NCBI RefSeq assembly: GCF_900100665.1
Contig: NZ_FNCS01000002.1
Span: 248,001 to 312,000, forward strand
Direction: 5' to 3'
From: Pelagibacterium luteolum
GTDB lineage: Bacteria; Pseudomonadota; Alphaproteobacteria; Rhizobiales; Devosiaceae
DNA: 64,000 bases
Shown: positions 17,007 through 26,132 of the stretch, piece after piece
Position numbering within the stretch: position 1 is the first letter of the stretch
Layout of the letters: every line of letters begins with the position of its first letter
Notes under the pieces: generated by a model
What the model was told of the DNA's origin: nothing
What the model saw: the letters and a program-made list of their open reading frames with translations, nothing else
Databases searched by the model: none
Program-made: the position numbers and the translations under genes

Positions 17007-17223
17007 CCTATAATTCGTGCCGGGCGAGAGATTGTTGTCCCCGCTCGGCTCGACAGGTGTATGCTGGGCCTAATGGTCAACCGTACCCAACGGTACGGCA
17101 AACCTTTACAGCATCGGCTCCAGACGATAGAGATAGTGCAGAGCCCGAAATCATGCTGACCGCCATGGTCGCAATTTTGGGATATGGCCTCACGCCACAC
17201 AGCATTTTCAGCAGGTGACCACC
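17007..17223. other. ilvD leader region with hairpin and short ORF
   Basis: The 217-bp gap contains a perfect 7-bp hairpin (17081-17098) and a possible 32-codon ORF at 17061-17159 that spans it. No tRNA or classical attenuator with a run of branched-chain codons was seen. The region presumably holds the ilvD promoter, but no clear -35/-10 pair was found. Confidence 0.4.
17081..17098 (+). promoter_or_regulatory. Hairpin CCGTACC-CAAC-GGTACGG upstream of ilvD
   Basis: The perfect 7-bp inverted repeat has a 4-nt loop and no T tract, so it is not a standard terminator. It lies about 125 bp before the ilvD start and could be an operator or a leader RNA element. Confidence 0.35.
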
Positions 17224-19068
17224 ATGCCCGCCTATCGTTCACGCACCACCACCCACGGCCGCAACATGGCCGGCGCCCGCGGCCTTTGGCGCGCGACCGG
17301 CATGAAGGATGGCGATTTCGGCAAGCCCATTATTGCCGTGGTCAACTCCTTTACCCAATTCGTTCCGGGCCATGTGCACCTCAAGGATCTCGGCCAGATG
17401 GTGGCCCGCGAGATCGAACGTGCAGGCGGAGTTGCCAAGGAATTCAATACCATAGCGGTCGATGACGGCATCGCTATGGGCCATGACGGCATGCTCTATT
17501 CGCTGCCCAGCCGCGAAGTGATCGCCGACAGCGTCGAGTACATGGTCAACGCCCATTGCGCCGACGCCATGGTCTGCATCTCGAACTGCGACAAGATCAC
17601 GCCGGGCATGCTCAACGCCGCTATGCGCTTGAATATCCCTGTTGTTTTCGTCTCGGGCGGCCCGATGGAAGCGGGCAAGATTGTCCACCGCGACAAGCTC
17701 CAGGCGCTCGATCTGGTCGACGCCATGGTGGTCGCCGCCGACGACAGCTACACCGACGCCGAAGTGGCCGCGATCGAAGAAGCGGCCTGCCCCACATGCG
17801 GTTCGTGCTCGGGCATGTTCACGGCTAACTCCATGAATTGCTTGACGGAAGCGCTCGGTTTGTCGCTGCCCGGCAACGGCTCGACCCTCGCCACACACGC
17901 CGATCGCAAGCGCCTTTTCCTCGAAGCCGGGCACCTGATCGTCGATCTGGCACGGCGCTATTACGAGCAGGATGACGAAAGTGTCCTGCCGCGCTCCATC
18001 GTCACCAAGGCAGCGTTCGAGAACGCCATGGCGCTCGACATCGCGATGGGCGGTTCGACCAATACCGTGCTGCACATCCTCGCCGCCGCTTATGAAGGCG
18101 GAGTGGATTTCGATCTCGATGACATCAACGCGCTGTCCCTCAAGGTCCCGGTGCTCTGCAAGGTCGCTCCGGCCAAGCAGGACGTCCATATGGAAGACGT
18201 CCACCGCGCCGGCGGAATCATGAGCATTCTCGGGCAGTTAGACCGTGCTAACCTGCTGCATCGCGACCTCCCGACAGTCCATAGTGCTACCCTCGGCGAC
18301 GCCTTGGACCGCTGGGACATCTCGCGCACCAATTCGGAATCGGTTCGTCAATTCTTCATGGCAGCCCCGGGTGGTGTTCGCACCACGGAAGCGTTTTCGA
18401 CCGAAAACCGCTGGGCTGAACTCGACCTCGATCGCAAGGATGGCGTCATCCGCTCAGCCGAGCACGCGTTCTCCAAGGATGGCGGGTTGGCCGTCCTCAA
18501 GGGCAACATCGCGATCGATGGCTGCGTGGTAAAAACGGCTGGTGTCGACGACTCCATCCTGAAATTCACTGGCAAGGCAGTGGTTTACGAGAGTCAGGAC
18601 GACGCGGTTTCGGGCATTTTGACCGGCAAGGTCAAGGAAGGCGATGTCGTAGTCATCCGCTACGAGGGCCCCAAAGGCGGCCCCGGTATGCAGGAAATGC
18701 TCTACCCAACCAGCTATTTGAAGTCCAAGGGCTTGGGCAAAGCCTGCGCGCTTTTGACGGATGGCCGGTTTTCCGGCGGAACGTCAGGCCTTTCGATCGG
18801 TCACGTTTCCCCCGAAGCGGCTAATGGCGGCGCCATTGGGCTTGTGGAACAGGGCGATCGCATCGAGATCGACATCCCCAATCGCACCATTACCCTCATG
18901 GTTTCAGACGCCGAACTCGACCTGCGTCGCCAGAAAATGGACGCCAAGGGTGCTGATGGCTGGCGGCCCGTCGAGCCGCGCAAGCGCAAGGTGACCACAG
19001 CCCTCAAGGCCTACGCTGCCTTCGCTTCGAGCGCCGATCGCGGTGCGGTGCGCATCCTCCCGGATTAA
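17224..19068 (+). CDS. ilvD: Dihydroxy-acid dehydratase
   Basis: The 614-residue enzyme converts 2,3-dihydroxy-isovalerate and 2,3-dihydroxy-3-methylvalerate to the 2-keto acids of valine and isoleucine synthesis. The N-terminus [20 protein letters not shown] matches known IlvD proteins and fixes the start at the ATG at 17224 rather than the GTG at 17215. Iron-sulfur cluster cysteines are visible in [12 protein letters not shown] and [19 protein letters not shown]; the late motif [20 protein letters not shown] is also present. The enzyme is cytoplasmic and oxygen-sensitive. No other branched-chain gene is adjacent. A bidirectional terminator follows. Confidence 0.98.
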   Translation: MPAYRSRTTTHGRNMAGARGLWRATGMKDGDFGKPIIAVVNSFTQFVPGHVHLKDLGQMVAREIERAGGVAKEFNTIAVDDGIAMGHDGMLYSLPSREVIADSVEYMVNAHCADAMVCISNCDKITPGMLNAAMRLNIPVVFVSGGPMEAGKIVHRDKLQALDLVDAMVVAADDSYTDAEVAAIEEAACPTCGSCSGMFTANSMNCLTEALGLSLPGNGSTLATHADRKRLFLEAGHLIVDLARRYYEQDDESVLPRSIVTKAAFENAMALDIAMGGSTNTVLHILAAAYEGGVDFDLDDINALSLKVPVLCKVAPAKQDVHMEDVHRAGGIMSILGQLDRANLLHRDLPTVHSATLGDALDRWDISRTNSESVRQFFMAAPGGVRTTEAFSTENRWAELDLDRKDGVIRSAEHAFSKDGGLAVLKGNIAIDGCVVKTAGVDDSILKFTGKAVVYESQDDAVSGILTGKVKEGDVVVIRYEGPKGGPGMQEMLYPTSYLKSKGLGKACALLTDGRFSGGTSGLSIGHVSPEAANGGAIGLVEQGDRIEIDIPNRTITLMVSDAELDLRRQKMDAKGADGWRPVEPRKRKVTTALKAYAAFASSADRGAVRILPD

Positions 19069-19071
19069 ACG

Positions 19072-19104
19072 AAAATGCCGGTCTTTTGACCGGCATTTTT
19101 TGTT
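19072..19104. terminator. Bidirectional Rho-independent terminator
   Basis: The perfect 12-bp stem AAAATGCCGGTC / GACCGGCATTTT has a TTTT loop and lies between the convergent ilvD and the small charged gene. The A- and T-rich arms allow termination in both directions. Confidence 0.9.
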
Positions 19105-19427
19105 CAGGCGTCGGCCTGGACGTCGAGACCATCGCGGCGCTTACTCTCCTTGTTGGCGCGCTGGAGGGCTTGTGCAAGCAAGCTCATCTTCTCCTTGTTG
19201 CCGCGCTCGGCGCCTTCCTTGGCTTCCGCCGCACCCTTGCCGCGCACGTTGCGTCTCTGGGTGCGTGCGATGTCGCGCGCCCTGTCGCGACGGTCGCGTA
19301 ACAGCTTGACGAGCTTGGTCAAATCCTTGTCCGAGAGATCACCAAGAGCGGGGTGACGGGTCTGGTCGACAAGATCTTTTTCGCTCTTGTCCAACACACG
19401 GTCTTCGTTACGGCGACTGGTGGCCAT
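19104..19427 (-). CDS. Small highly charged helical protein of unknown function
   Basis: The 107-residue protein is rich in Lys, Arg, Glu and Asp (MATSRRNEDRVLDKSEKDLV at the start, then DLTKLVKLLRDRRDRARDIA). It has no signal peptide or membrane segment and should be mostly alpha-helical. AAGGATGACCC precedes the ATG. I recall similar hypothetical proteins in Rhizobiales, but no function. A nucleic-acid- or ribosome-associated role is possible from the charge; this is speculation. Confidence 0.7.
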   Translation of the reverse strand: MATSRRNEDRVLDKSEKDLVDQTRHPALGDLSDKDLTKLVKLLRDRRDRARDIARTQRRNVRGKGAAEAKEGAERGNKEKMSLLAQALQRANKESKRRDGLDVQADA

Positions 19428-19564
19428 GGGTCATCCTTTCGGCTCGATATTTCTTGGAATGCCAACGACAGGAAATTGCCAAAGGTTCCCCTTTCCAAGG
19501 TTGCAAGTCCGCGCCGTTTCGCTACGGTTGCTCCACCTTCCTTTCGTCCGCCAGGCCTTACACC

Positions 19565-20524
19565 ATGCCCAGTCCGGTCATCGGGCACCAGGATCGCCGC
19601 TTGCTGGCGATAGGCCTGGTTCTCGTCACCTACATATTCTTCGCTCTATGCGACACCGCGGCAAAGTGGATGGCGCTCTCGGGCATGCCCCCAGCCCAGG
19701 TGGCCTTCGGGCGCTACGCTGTGCAGTTCGCCTTCATGCTGGGCCTCGCCCTTCCGCGCATGGGGCTGTCGGCCTTCGCGACCAAGCGCCCTGCCCTGCA
19801 GATCGCCCGCGCTTCGGGCCTTCTGGCGATGACGGCGTTCAATTTCTTCGCCATCCTCTACCTTCCGCTGACCGTCACCTCTTCAATCATGTTCGGCATG
19901 CCGCTGCTGATCACGGCGCTGTCAGTGCCTTTGCTGGGCGAGCATGTCGGCTGGCGGCGCTGGGCGGCGATCTTTGTCGGGTTCTTTGGCATACTGATCG
20001 TCATCCAGCCCTGGAGCGCTGACTTCCACTGGGCTGTGATCCTGTCGCTTGGATCGATCACGGCTGGTGCGCTCTATTTCATCCTGACCCGCAAGCTGAC
20101 CGCCACCGAATCCACGATGAGCATGCAGCTTTATGCCGGACTTGTCGGCACCGTTGTGTTGCTGCCGTTCGCGCTGAGCAACTGGACGTGGCCGGACGGA
20201 CCCGCCAACTGGCTGATCTTTTTTGGCGTTGGACTTGCCGCGATGACCGGGCATCAGATTTCGATCATCGCGCATCGGTTTGCCCAAGCCTCGGTGCTGG
20301 CACCGTTCGCCTACAGCCAAATCATCTGGATGACGCTCTCGAGCTGGCTGATCTTTGGCGATGCGCCAACGATCTGGCTGTTTATTGGCGGACCAATCGT
20401 TATCGCTTCGGGCTACTATATCTGGCTGCGCGAGAGGGCTCTGGCCAAGGAAGTCGTCAGCCCGATTTCTCCACCAGAAGCCGAACACCGCGTTGCGCAA
20501 GAGGCCGAAACACCGCGGCACTGA
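19565..20524 (+). CDS. DMT superfamily (EamA) transporter
   Basis: The 319-residue protein has about ten transmembrane helices in two EamA repeats. The first contains FALCDTAAKWMALSGMPPAQ and FGRYAVQF; the second contains AAMTGHQISIIAHRFAQASV and PFAYSQIIWMTLSSWLIFGD. Such proteins export amino acids, nucleotides or other metabolites; the substrate cannot be told. It stands alone, with a 307-bp gap before the broken ABC exporter gene. Confidence 0.88.
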   Translation: MPSPVIGHQDRRLLAIGLVLVTYIFFALCDTAAKWMALSGMPPAQVAFGRYAVQFAFMLGLALPRMGLSAFATKRPALQIARASGLLAMTAFNFFAILYLPLTVTSSIMFGMPLLITALSVPLLGEHVGWRRWAAIFVGFFGILIVIQPWSADFHWAVILSLGSITAGALYFILTRKLTATESTMSMQLYAGLVGTVVLLPFALSNWTWPDGPANWLIFFGVGLAAMTGHQISIIAHRFAQASVLAPFAYSQIIWMTLSSWLIFGDAPTIWLFIGGPIVIASGYYIWLRERALAKEVVSPISPPEAEHRVAQEAETPRH

Positions 20525-20831
20525 GGGCAGTGTTGCCTCGGGGCATCAGTTGGCTTGCCAGTTCAAATTCCGATCTTGGCGAGACAAAATGTCTCGGCTA
20601 TAAGAGCCCTCCTGCTGACTCGAACTTACGGAGGCGTTGGATTGCAAAACTTTATCACGCCCTCCATGGGTCGCGCGCTGGATCGCTCGCGCTAGACATC
20701 CCCGCGCCAACCGAGATTTCCGCACCGGCGAACTCGGCTCTCTTTTTCCAAATTTGATCGGGACAACGGACGTCTAAAGCCGTTGCCGTGCAGTTCTGAA
20801 GGGTCAGTGCGCGAGACGCCTGACATTCGCA
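20525..20831. other. 307-bp intergenic stretch without a gene
   Basis: No coding region is supported; the one long frame crossing it is a shadow of the transporter gene. A small hairpin CGAGAC-AAAAT-GTCTCG lies at 20580-20596. No T tract follows it, so a terminator role is doubtful. The promoter of the ABC exporter should be here but no clear box was seen. Confidence 0.4.
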
Positions 20832-22633
20832 ATGGTTTCCAAATCCAAATCCCGGCGGAGCAATGTCTTCCGCTCAGTTTTTATCTTCGTATCGCGGTAC
20901 TGGCGGCGGCAGCCGATCCGGATTGCCGCGATCAGCGTGCTGATTATCCTCGCCACGCTCGCCGATGTGCTGACCCCTTATTTCGCGGGTCAGATCGTCG
21001 ACGCGGTGGCTCAGGGCATGGGCGATGACGCCTCGCTGCAATCAGCGCTGACATCGTTCGGTATCCTGCTCGGTCTCGGACTCGCGGCCCTTGTGCTGCG
21101 GTTCTTCTTTTCCGCGGCATTATCACCTTCACGCTGGTGATGATGAAAGAGGTGGTCAACGAGTCCTTTTTCCGGGTTCAGCGCTTTTCGACCGACTGGC
21201 ACGCCAACACTTTCGCCGGCTCGACAGTGCGCAAGATGACGCGCGGCATGTGGGCTATCGATCTGTTCAACGACACGATCCTCATGGCGATGCTGCCGTC
21301 AGTGGTCATGCTCGTGGGCACGACCGTGCTTCTCGCCGCGTTCTGGCCGCTTATGGGCTTGGTGATCGGGCTGGGATCGGTAGCCTATATCGTTCTGACG
21401 ATCGTCTTGACCGTCAAATTCGTCGCCCCGGCGGCCTCGCTCTCCAATAGCTGGGACACCAGAACCGGTGGCGCGCTGGCCGATGCCGTGAGCTGCAACG
21501 CGGTAGTCAAATCATTCGGTGCGGAAAAGCGAGAAGAGCAGCGGCTCGACTGGGTGGTCAACAAATGGCAGGGCCGAACCAGCCGCACGTGGAACCGTGG
21601 CAACATCAATGGCACCGTTCAGATGGCGACGCTGTTGATCCTGCGCGGGGCGATTTTGTTGACTGGTATCGTGTTGTGGCAGCAGGGTCTGGCCAGCGCA
21701 GGCGATATTGCATTTGTTCTGACCTCATTTTTTGTGCTGCAGGCCTATCTGCAAGACGTAGGCATGCACATCCGCAATCTGCAGCGCTCGGTCAACGACA
21801 TGGAGGAACTCGTCGAACTGAATGCCGAACCGTACGGCATCGCCGACAAGCGTGGAGCCAAGCCGATCGAGATCGGTGACGGCGCTATCGCGTTCGATGC
21901 TGTCACCTTCAAATATGGCGGGCATATCAAGCCGCTCTACGAGAACTTTTCGGTCGACATCAAATCGGGCGAAAAGATCGGGCTTGTGGGCCATTCTGGT
22001 TCGGGCAAGACGACGTTCGTCAAACTCATCCAGCGGCTGCATGATGTGACCGAGGGCAAAATCCTGATCGATGGCCAGAATATTGCCGACCACACCCAGT
22101 CTAGCCTGCGCGGCCAGATTGCGATCGTGCAACAGGAGCCGATCCTGTTCCACCGTACGCTGGCAGACAACATCGCCTATGCTCGCCCAACAGCGACGCG
22201 TGACGAGGTTATTCAAGCAGCGGTGATGGCCAACGCGCACGACTTCATCATGACCCTTCCCAAGGGATATGAGACGATGGTGGGCGAACGCGGGGTGAAG
22301 CTTTCGGGCGGCGAACGGCAGCGCGTTGCAATTGCGCGGGCGTTTTTGGCCGACAACCCGATCCTGATCCTCGACGAAGCAACGTCGAGCCTCGACTCAG
22401 AGAGCGAGTTGCTGATTCAGCAGGCGATCGAGCGGTTGATGACTGGACGGACGACCCTGGTCATCGCCCACCGGCTATCCACTGTCCGCGCCCTGGACCG
22501 CATCCTTGTGTTCGACAAGGGCAAGATTGTCGAAGAGGGAGACCACTCGGCCCTTATCCGGCGCGAAGGTGGAATCTATCGGCGGTTGTTTGAAAAACAG
22601 GCGCTCGAATTGACAAAGGGACTGGTGGCGTAG
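20832..22633 (+). pseudogene. ABC-type multidrug/lipid exporter, split by an apparent one-base deletion
   Basis: Two overlapping frames together make one half-transporter of about 600 residues. The first (20832-21140) encodes the N-terminus and first two membrane helices, ending LRFFFSAALSPSRW. The second continues with membrane helices and an ATP-binding domain. Adding one base in the T-rich run near 21103-21112 restores LRFFFFRGIITFTLVMMKEVV, a normal ABC membrane-domain sequence. The gene is therefore either recently disrupted, misread in sequencing, or read by frameshifting. The downstream frame is otherwise intact and conserved-looking, which points to a recent event or an error. Confidence 0.8.
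21137..22633 (+). CDS. ABC exporter, C-terminal 498-codon frame with intact ATPase
   Basis: This frame begins at a GTG overlapping the TGA of the first fragment (GTGA), so translational coupling could in principle rescue it. It encodes about four membrane helices and a complete nucleotide-binding domain: Walker A GHSGSGKTTF, Q-loop IVQQEPILF, signature LSGGERQRVAIARAFL, Walker B ILILDEATSSLD and H-loop VIAHRLSTV. The ATPase motifs are all canonical. Alone it lacks the first two helices, so a functional exporter would need the upstream part. Confidence 0.75.
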   Translation: MMMKEVVNESFFRVQRFSTDWHANTFAGSTVRKMTRGMWAIDLFNDTILMAMLPSVVMLVGTTVLLAAFWPLMGLVIGLGSVAYIVLTIVLTVKFVAPAASLSNSWDTRTGGALADAVSCNAVVKSFGAEKREEQRLDWVVNKWQGRTSRTWNRGNINGTVQMATLLILRGAILLTGIVLWQQGLASAGDIAFVLTSFFVLQAYLQDVGMHIRNLQRSVNDMEELVELNAEPYGIADKRGAKPIEIGDGAIAFDAVTFKYGGHIKPLYENFSVDIKSGEKIGLVGHSGSGKTTFVKLIQRLHDVTEGKILIDGQNIADHTQSSLRGQIAIVQQEPILFHRTLADNIAYARPTATRDEVIQAAVMANAHDFIMTLPKGYETMVGERGVKLSGGERQRVAIARAFLADNPILILDEATSSLDSESELLIQQAIERLMTGRTTLVIAHRLSTVRALDRILVFDKGKIVEEGDHSALIRREGGIYRRLFEKQALELTKGLVA

Positions 22634-22646
22634 CGACACCAGTCTC
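22619..22646. terminator. Hairpin between convergent genes, probable terminator
   Basis: The perfect 8-bp stem GACTGGTG / CACCAGTC (22620-22627 with 22637-22644) spans the stop of the ABC gene and lies 4 nt from the end of the convergent HlyIII gene. The flanks are only moderately T-rich, so strength is uncertain. Confidence 0.5.
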
Positions 22647-22648
22647 TC

Positions 22649-23338
22649 CTACATCCGGCTGATGACCATCGCGTCGAAGATCGCAATGAGGTGTAGCGTG
22701 GCCCCGACGATGACGAAGGTATGCCAGAGTACGTTGTGGAAATGGAGCTTTTCCCAGAGATGGAAAATGATCCCGGCGGAATAGGCGACGCCGCCCGCTA
22801 CGATCAACCAAACCGCCGTAGGCGGCAATGCGGCGGCGAGAGCGTGGAACGCCAGAATGCCGCTCCAGCCAATGGCGAGATAAAACGGGATAGCCAGACG
22901 CCCGAAATGTTGGGGGACGAGTAGCTTCAGCGCGACCCCGATCAGCGCCGTCGACCAGACGAAGATCATCAGCTTTTCGGCAATGGGAACGTCGCCCAGA
23001 GCGACCAGCAGGGGTGTGTAGCTCGCAGCGATGAATAGGAATATGGCGGCCTGATCGACACGGGCTAGCCATGCCTTGAGCGGGCCAGTCGGGCAAAGGT
23101 TGAACGCCATCGAGGCGCTCAACAGCACGACCATGGAGGCCACGTAAATGCCGATGGCAGCAATCTCCTGCCCTGCGGCATGGAGGATGGCAAGTGTGAT
23201 CAAAACGGTGCCGGCGATCAGCGCAACAAGCAGACCCACACCATGGACGATCCCGTCGGCGATGAGTTCGGCGACCGTAAACGGCCGCCGGCGACGAAGG
23301 ATGATTTCATCCAGACTTTGGGCCTCGTCGGCGCTCAT
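22649..23338 (-). CDS. Hemolysin III / PAQR family membrane protein
   Basis: The 229-residue protein has seven predicted helices and the PAQR/HlyIII landmarks: ELIADGIVHGVGLLVAL at the first helix, MAFNLCPTGPLKAWLARVDQAAIFLFIAASYTP in the middle, and HFHNVLWHTFVIVGATLHLIAIF at the end, the last holding conserved His residues thought to bind metal. Bacterial members probably act as membrane hydrolases; the substrate is unknown and haemolysis is not implied. The ATG at 23338 has GGAAAGG upstream; a GTG at 23347 is less likely. Confidence 0.9.
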   Translation of the reverse strand: MSADEAQSLDEIILRRRRPFTVAELIADGIVHGVGLLVALIAGTVLITLAILHAAGQEIAAIGIYVASMVVLLSASMAFNLCPTGPLKAWLARVDQAAIFLFIAASYTPLLVALGDVPIAEKLMIFVWSTALIGVALKLLVPQHFGRLAIPFYLAIGWSGILAFHALAAALPPTAVWLIVAGGVAYSAGIIFHLWEKLHFHNVLWHTFVIVGATLHLIAIFDAMVISRM

Positions 23339-23474
23339 GAATGGCACCTTTCCGGGTCAGTATTTCAAGGATCGAGCGATAGCGACGATCCTATAACGCG
23401 CGGGACGGCATATGGATGTCAGGGAAACGCGAAAAAGTTTCTCTCGCTGCCGAAACGGGACGAAAGGTCGCGAT

Positions 23475-24515
23475 TTAGTGCATGGCCTGGACGGGACGAC
23501 CGCTGGGCGCTGTCTCCGCGAGTTGGTCATCGGCGCTTGTGGTGGCGAACATCACGCAGTTGCGGCCGGCTTGCTTCGCGCCGTAAAGCGCGATGTCGGC
23601 CTTGGCGAACCAGTCGATTGCCGATTTGATCTCGGGATTGAGCGGCGCGATGCCAAAGCTTGCGGTAACCGAGAGAACGCCTGCTTGGGTACGGAAGCGT
23701 AAGCGGGCGATATCCTCGCGCAAACGTTCGGCGCACTGGCTGGCTTCGTAAGCCAGGGTCTCAGGCAAGAGCAGACCGAATTCCTCACCGCCGAGGCGGC
23801 CGAAGCAATCGGTAACACGCAGGCTTTCGGTGATGCGGTTTGAAATACTCTTGAGCACCTCGTCTGCAGTGCGCAGACCGAGTGAGGCATTGAAGTCGCG
23901 AAAGCCATCGACATCGAGAAAGAGGAGCGCGGCAGGGCGTTCGTAACGGCTGGAGCGCTGGAATTCGCGCTCGACCTCGGCCTGGAACCTGCGCCGTGTC
24001 TGTGCGCCGGTCAGGGCGTCGAAATTATCGGGCTGCAGGGTAACGATATAGTCCATCGCCAATTGAGCGAGATTGACGGCGACGGTGACCTGATCCTCGC
24101 TGAACCGAGTTGCATCGGGCGTCATCGCTTCGAGACAGCCAAGCACATAGCCTTCCGTCGTCACCAGCGGCACACCGAGATAGGCACCGATCGAAGGCTC
24201 GAGGCGGTTGCCTTCGGCATCCAAGGCGCGGCGGTCGGTGGCACAATCTTCGATGATGAGGGGTTTGTTGGATTGGATGGCGACATTGCAGAGCGTGCTG
24301 TCACGATCGACCAGCGCTGGCTCGATTTCCCGGGTCGCCAGGTGAAGGCGCTGTTTACGGTCGATGAGCGAGATCGCGGTGTGCGGTACGCCCATGGCAG
24401 TCTGGGCGACGCGCGCGATACGAGTCAGCGGGGCGTGTCCGGACATGCCGGGCAAACCCAGCCTCTGCATCGCGCAAAGGCGGCCTTCCTCATCGGTTAG
24501 CGTATCGACCTCCAT
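23475..24515 (-). CDS. GAF-GGDEF diguanylate cyclase
   Basis: The 346-residue cytoplasmic protein has a GAF sensor domain (about residues 30-160; PHTAISLIDRKQRLHLA, IGAYLGVPLV) followed by a GGDEF domain (about 175-330) with the intact active site GRLGGEEFGLLLPE and the metal-binding LFLDVDGFRDFN. It should make cyclic di-GMP from two GTP in response to the GAF ligand. No inhibitory RxxD is seen directly before GGEEF (the sequence is TDCFGRLGGEEF). GAGGATGGCAG precedes the ATG at 24515. Confidence 0.93.
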   Translation of the reverse strand: MEVDTLTDEEGRLCAMQRLGLPGMSGHAPLTRIARVAQTAMGVPHTAISLIDRKQRLHLATREIEPALVDRDSTLCNVAIQSNKPLIIEDCATDRRALDAEGNRLEPSIGAYLGVPLVTTEGYVLGCLEAMTPDATRFSEDQVTVAVNLAQLAMDYIVTLQPDNFDALTGAQTRRRFQAEVEREFQRSSRYERPAALLFLDVDGFRDFNASLGLRTADEVLKSISNRITESLRVTDCFGRLGGEEFGLLLPETLAYEASQCAERLREDIARLRFRTQAGVLSVTASFGIAPLNPEIKSAIDWFAKADIALYGAKQAGRNCVMFATTSADDQLAETAPSGRPVQAMH

Positions 24516-24622
24516 CTGCCATCCTCGCATCTATTGGCGCCGAGAGAACCACAATAGCGGGAAAGTCGGCCATAGGGGCTTTCATGAACCCCTATGGTTA
24601 CGCACTCCTAACCGTGCGGTCG

Positions 24623-25846
24623 CTAGCGCAGGTGCGCGAGCAGTCCGCTCGACGGGTAACCATCCGGCAAAAGGCCGGCGGCGCGCTGATAGGCGATGAT
24701 GCCACGGCGGGTATTGGGACCGACGACGCCATCGGGCGTGCCGACGTTAAACCCCTTGGCATTCAAGAGCCGCTGAATCTCCATGCGATCATTGCGATTG
24801 AGGCCGGTTTCATTGGCCGGGAACGGGCGCACAAAACCGCCCGTGCCCAGGATCCGGTCGGCGAGATGACCGACGCCAAGGGCGTAGTTGTTGGAGTTGT
24901 TGTAGCGCTTGATCACGTCGAAGTTGCGCAGCATCAGAAACGACGGGCCGCCGCCGCCAGCAGGCATGAACAGCGATGCGGAATCGTCTGCGCGCGGGAA
25001 CTGTCGTCCGCCGGTGCGCCTGACGCCCATTGCCGCCCAATTGCCGATGCTCTGCTTGCCCGTGTCCCAAGCGCGGCCGTAGTCGAAATTGGATGGCAGA
25101 TCGACCTCATAACCCCAGGTTTCGCCAGGGCGCCAGCCATGTTCCTTGAGATAGTTGGCGGCGGAAGCGAGGGCATCGGGAATCGAGTTCCAGATGTCGC
25201 GACGGCCATTGCCATTATAGTCGACGGCGTAGGACATGAAGCTTGTGGGCATGAACTGGGTATGCCCCATGGCGCCCGCCCATGAGCCAACCATTTGGGC
25301 CGGAGCGACGTGGCCAGCCTGAAGAATCTGCATCGCCGTTAGCAGTTCGCGCTTGAAAAAGTCGTAGCGGTACTGACCGTGGGTGAGGGTGGCGAGCGCA
25401 TGGATGACGTTGTTGCCACCCATATATGAGCCGTAATTGGTTTCCATGCCCCAGATGGCGAGAACGATTTCGGGCTGCACACCCCAGCGCTGCTGCACCG
25501 CGCCAAGCGTCTGTGCCCACTCCGCGCGCATGTTGCGACCAGTGGTTATGCGAGCAGAGCTAACGGCGTTGCCGATATACTGACCGGTTGTGTTGACGAC
25601 CTCGGGCTGCGTGCGCGTCAGTTCCATGATGCGAGAGGACGGCGAAAAGCCCGCCATTGCGGCATCGAATATCGCGCGCGACACACCACGCGCCTGCGCT
25701 TCGGGCCAGAGTGACGCCACGAAGTTCTGCACGTTTGAAAAGGCAGGACGCGGCAGCATGAGGCTGGCGCCGGCACCCAACGCCAAAGCAATCGCATGGC
25801 GGCGAGTCAAACCAGGCGTCGAGGATGAAAGGGCATTTTTACGCAT
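24623..25846 (-). CDS. Lytic murein transglycosylase (MltB-like) with peptidoglycan-binding domain
   Basis: The 407-residue protein has a Tat-like signal (TRRHAIALALGAGASLMLP), a transglycosylase domain of the MltB class (about residues 45-330) with catalytic Glu in WGMETNYGSYMGG and the motif GHTQFMPTSFMSYAVDYNG, and a C-terminal PG_binding_1 domain (about 345-405; EIQRLLNAKGFNVGTPDGVVGPNTRRGI). It cleaves the glycan strand to 1,6-anhydro products in the periplasm. No lipobox is seen, so it should be soluble. Confidence 0.95.
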   Translation of the reverse strand: MRKNALSSSTPGLTRRHAIALALGAGASLMLPRPAFSNVQNFVASLWPEAQARGVSRAIFDAAMAGFSPSSRIMELTRTQPEVVNTTGQYIGNAVSSARITTGRNMRAEWAQTLGAVQQRWGVQPEIVLAIWGMETNYGSYMGGNNVIHALATLTHGQYRYDFFKRELLTAMQILQAGHVAPAQMVGSWAGAMGHTQFMPTSFMSYAVDYNGNGRRDIWNSIPDALASAANYLKEHGWRPGETWGYEVDLPSNFDYGRAWDTGKQSIGNWAAMGVRRTGGRQFPRADDSASLFMPAGGGGPSFLMLRNFDVIKRYNNSNNYALGVGHLADRILGTGGFVRPFPANETGLNRNDRMEIQRLLNAKGFNVGTPDGVVGPNTRRGIIAYQRAAGLLPDGYPSSGLLAHLR

Positions 25847-26097
25847 GGACGGACCTCTTCCGTTACCAACCGCGCACGCATCCTCTCACGCCATTATGGC
25901 GAGATGCTGTCCCCTGCCCCCAAGGGTCCGGCTGGATGCGGCCGCGTACTTCAACTGATTTCACCAGTTTGGACCACGGACTTTAAGAGGGCGTTAAGCA
26001 CGTTGGCTCTGTCGCTGAAAACGCTTCTCTTTCCAGTCACGCTTGTGTGAGGTCGGCGACATGCAACGGCATGACTTGAAAAAGTCTCTCACCTCAT
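25847..26097. other. Divergent intergenic region
   Basis: The gap separates the lytic transglycosylase from the ArsR operon. A TTGAAA box at 26076-26081 with TATAAC at 26097-26102 (spacer 15) is a possible promoter for the ArsR operon. Nothing else was recognised. Confidence 0.4.
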
Positions 26098-26129
26098 ATA
26101 ACCAAAGATATATCAAACTTATTGGTTAT
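26098..26129. promoter_or_regulatory. Inverted-repeat operator upstream of the ArsR gene
   Basis: Two perfect 8-bp arms, ATAACCAA (26098-26105) and TTGGTTAT (26122-26129), flank a 16-bp AT-rich spacer. The right arm ends 3 bp before the ATG, and the left arm overlaps the best -10 candidate. ArsR regulators bind such dyads and repress their own operon, so autoregulation is likely. No Shine-Dalgarno is visible before the ATG. Confidence 0.65.
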
Positions 26130-26132
26130 GGC

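Noticed and set aside
17007-17223. Possible tRNA or riboswitch upstream of ilvD
   Set aside because: No cloverleaf or known aptamer pattern could be drawn; only one short hairpin is present.
17239-18204. Minus-strand frame of 321 codons
   Set aside because: It is a shadow of ilvD, rich in Asp/His/Gly without a fold pattern.
20580-20596. Hairpin CGAGAC-AAAAT-GTCTCG
   Set aside because: The stem is short and no T tract follows; too weak to call a terminator or an operator.
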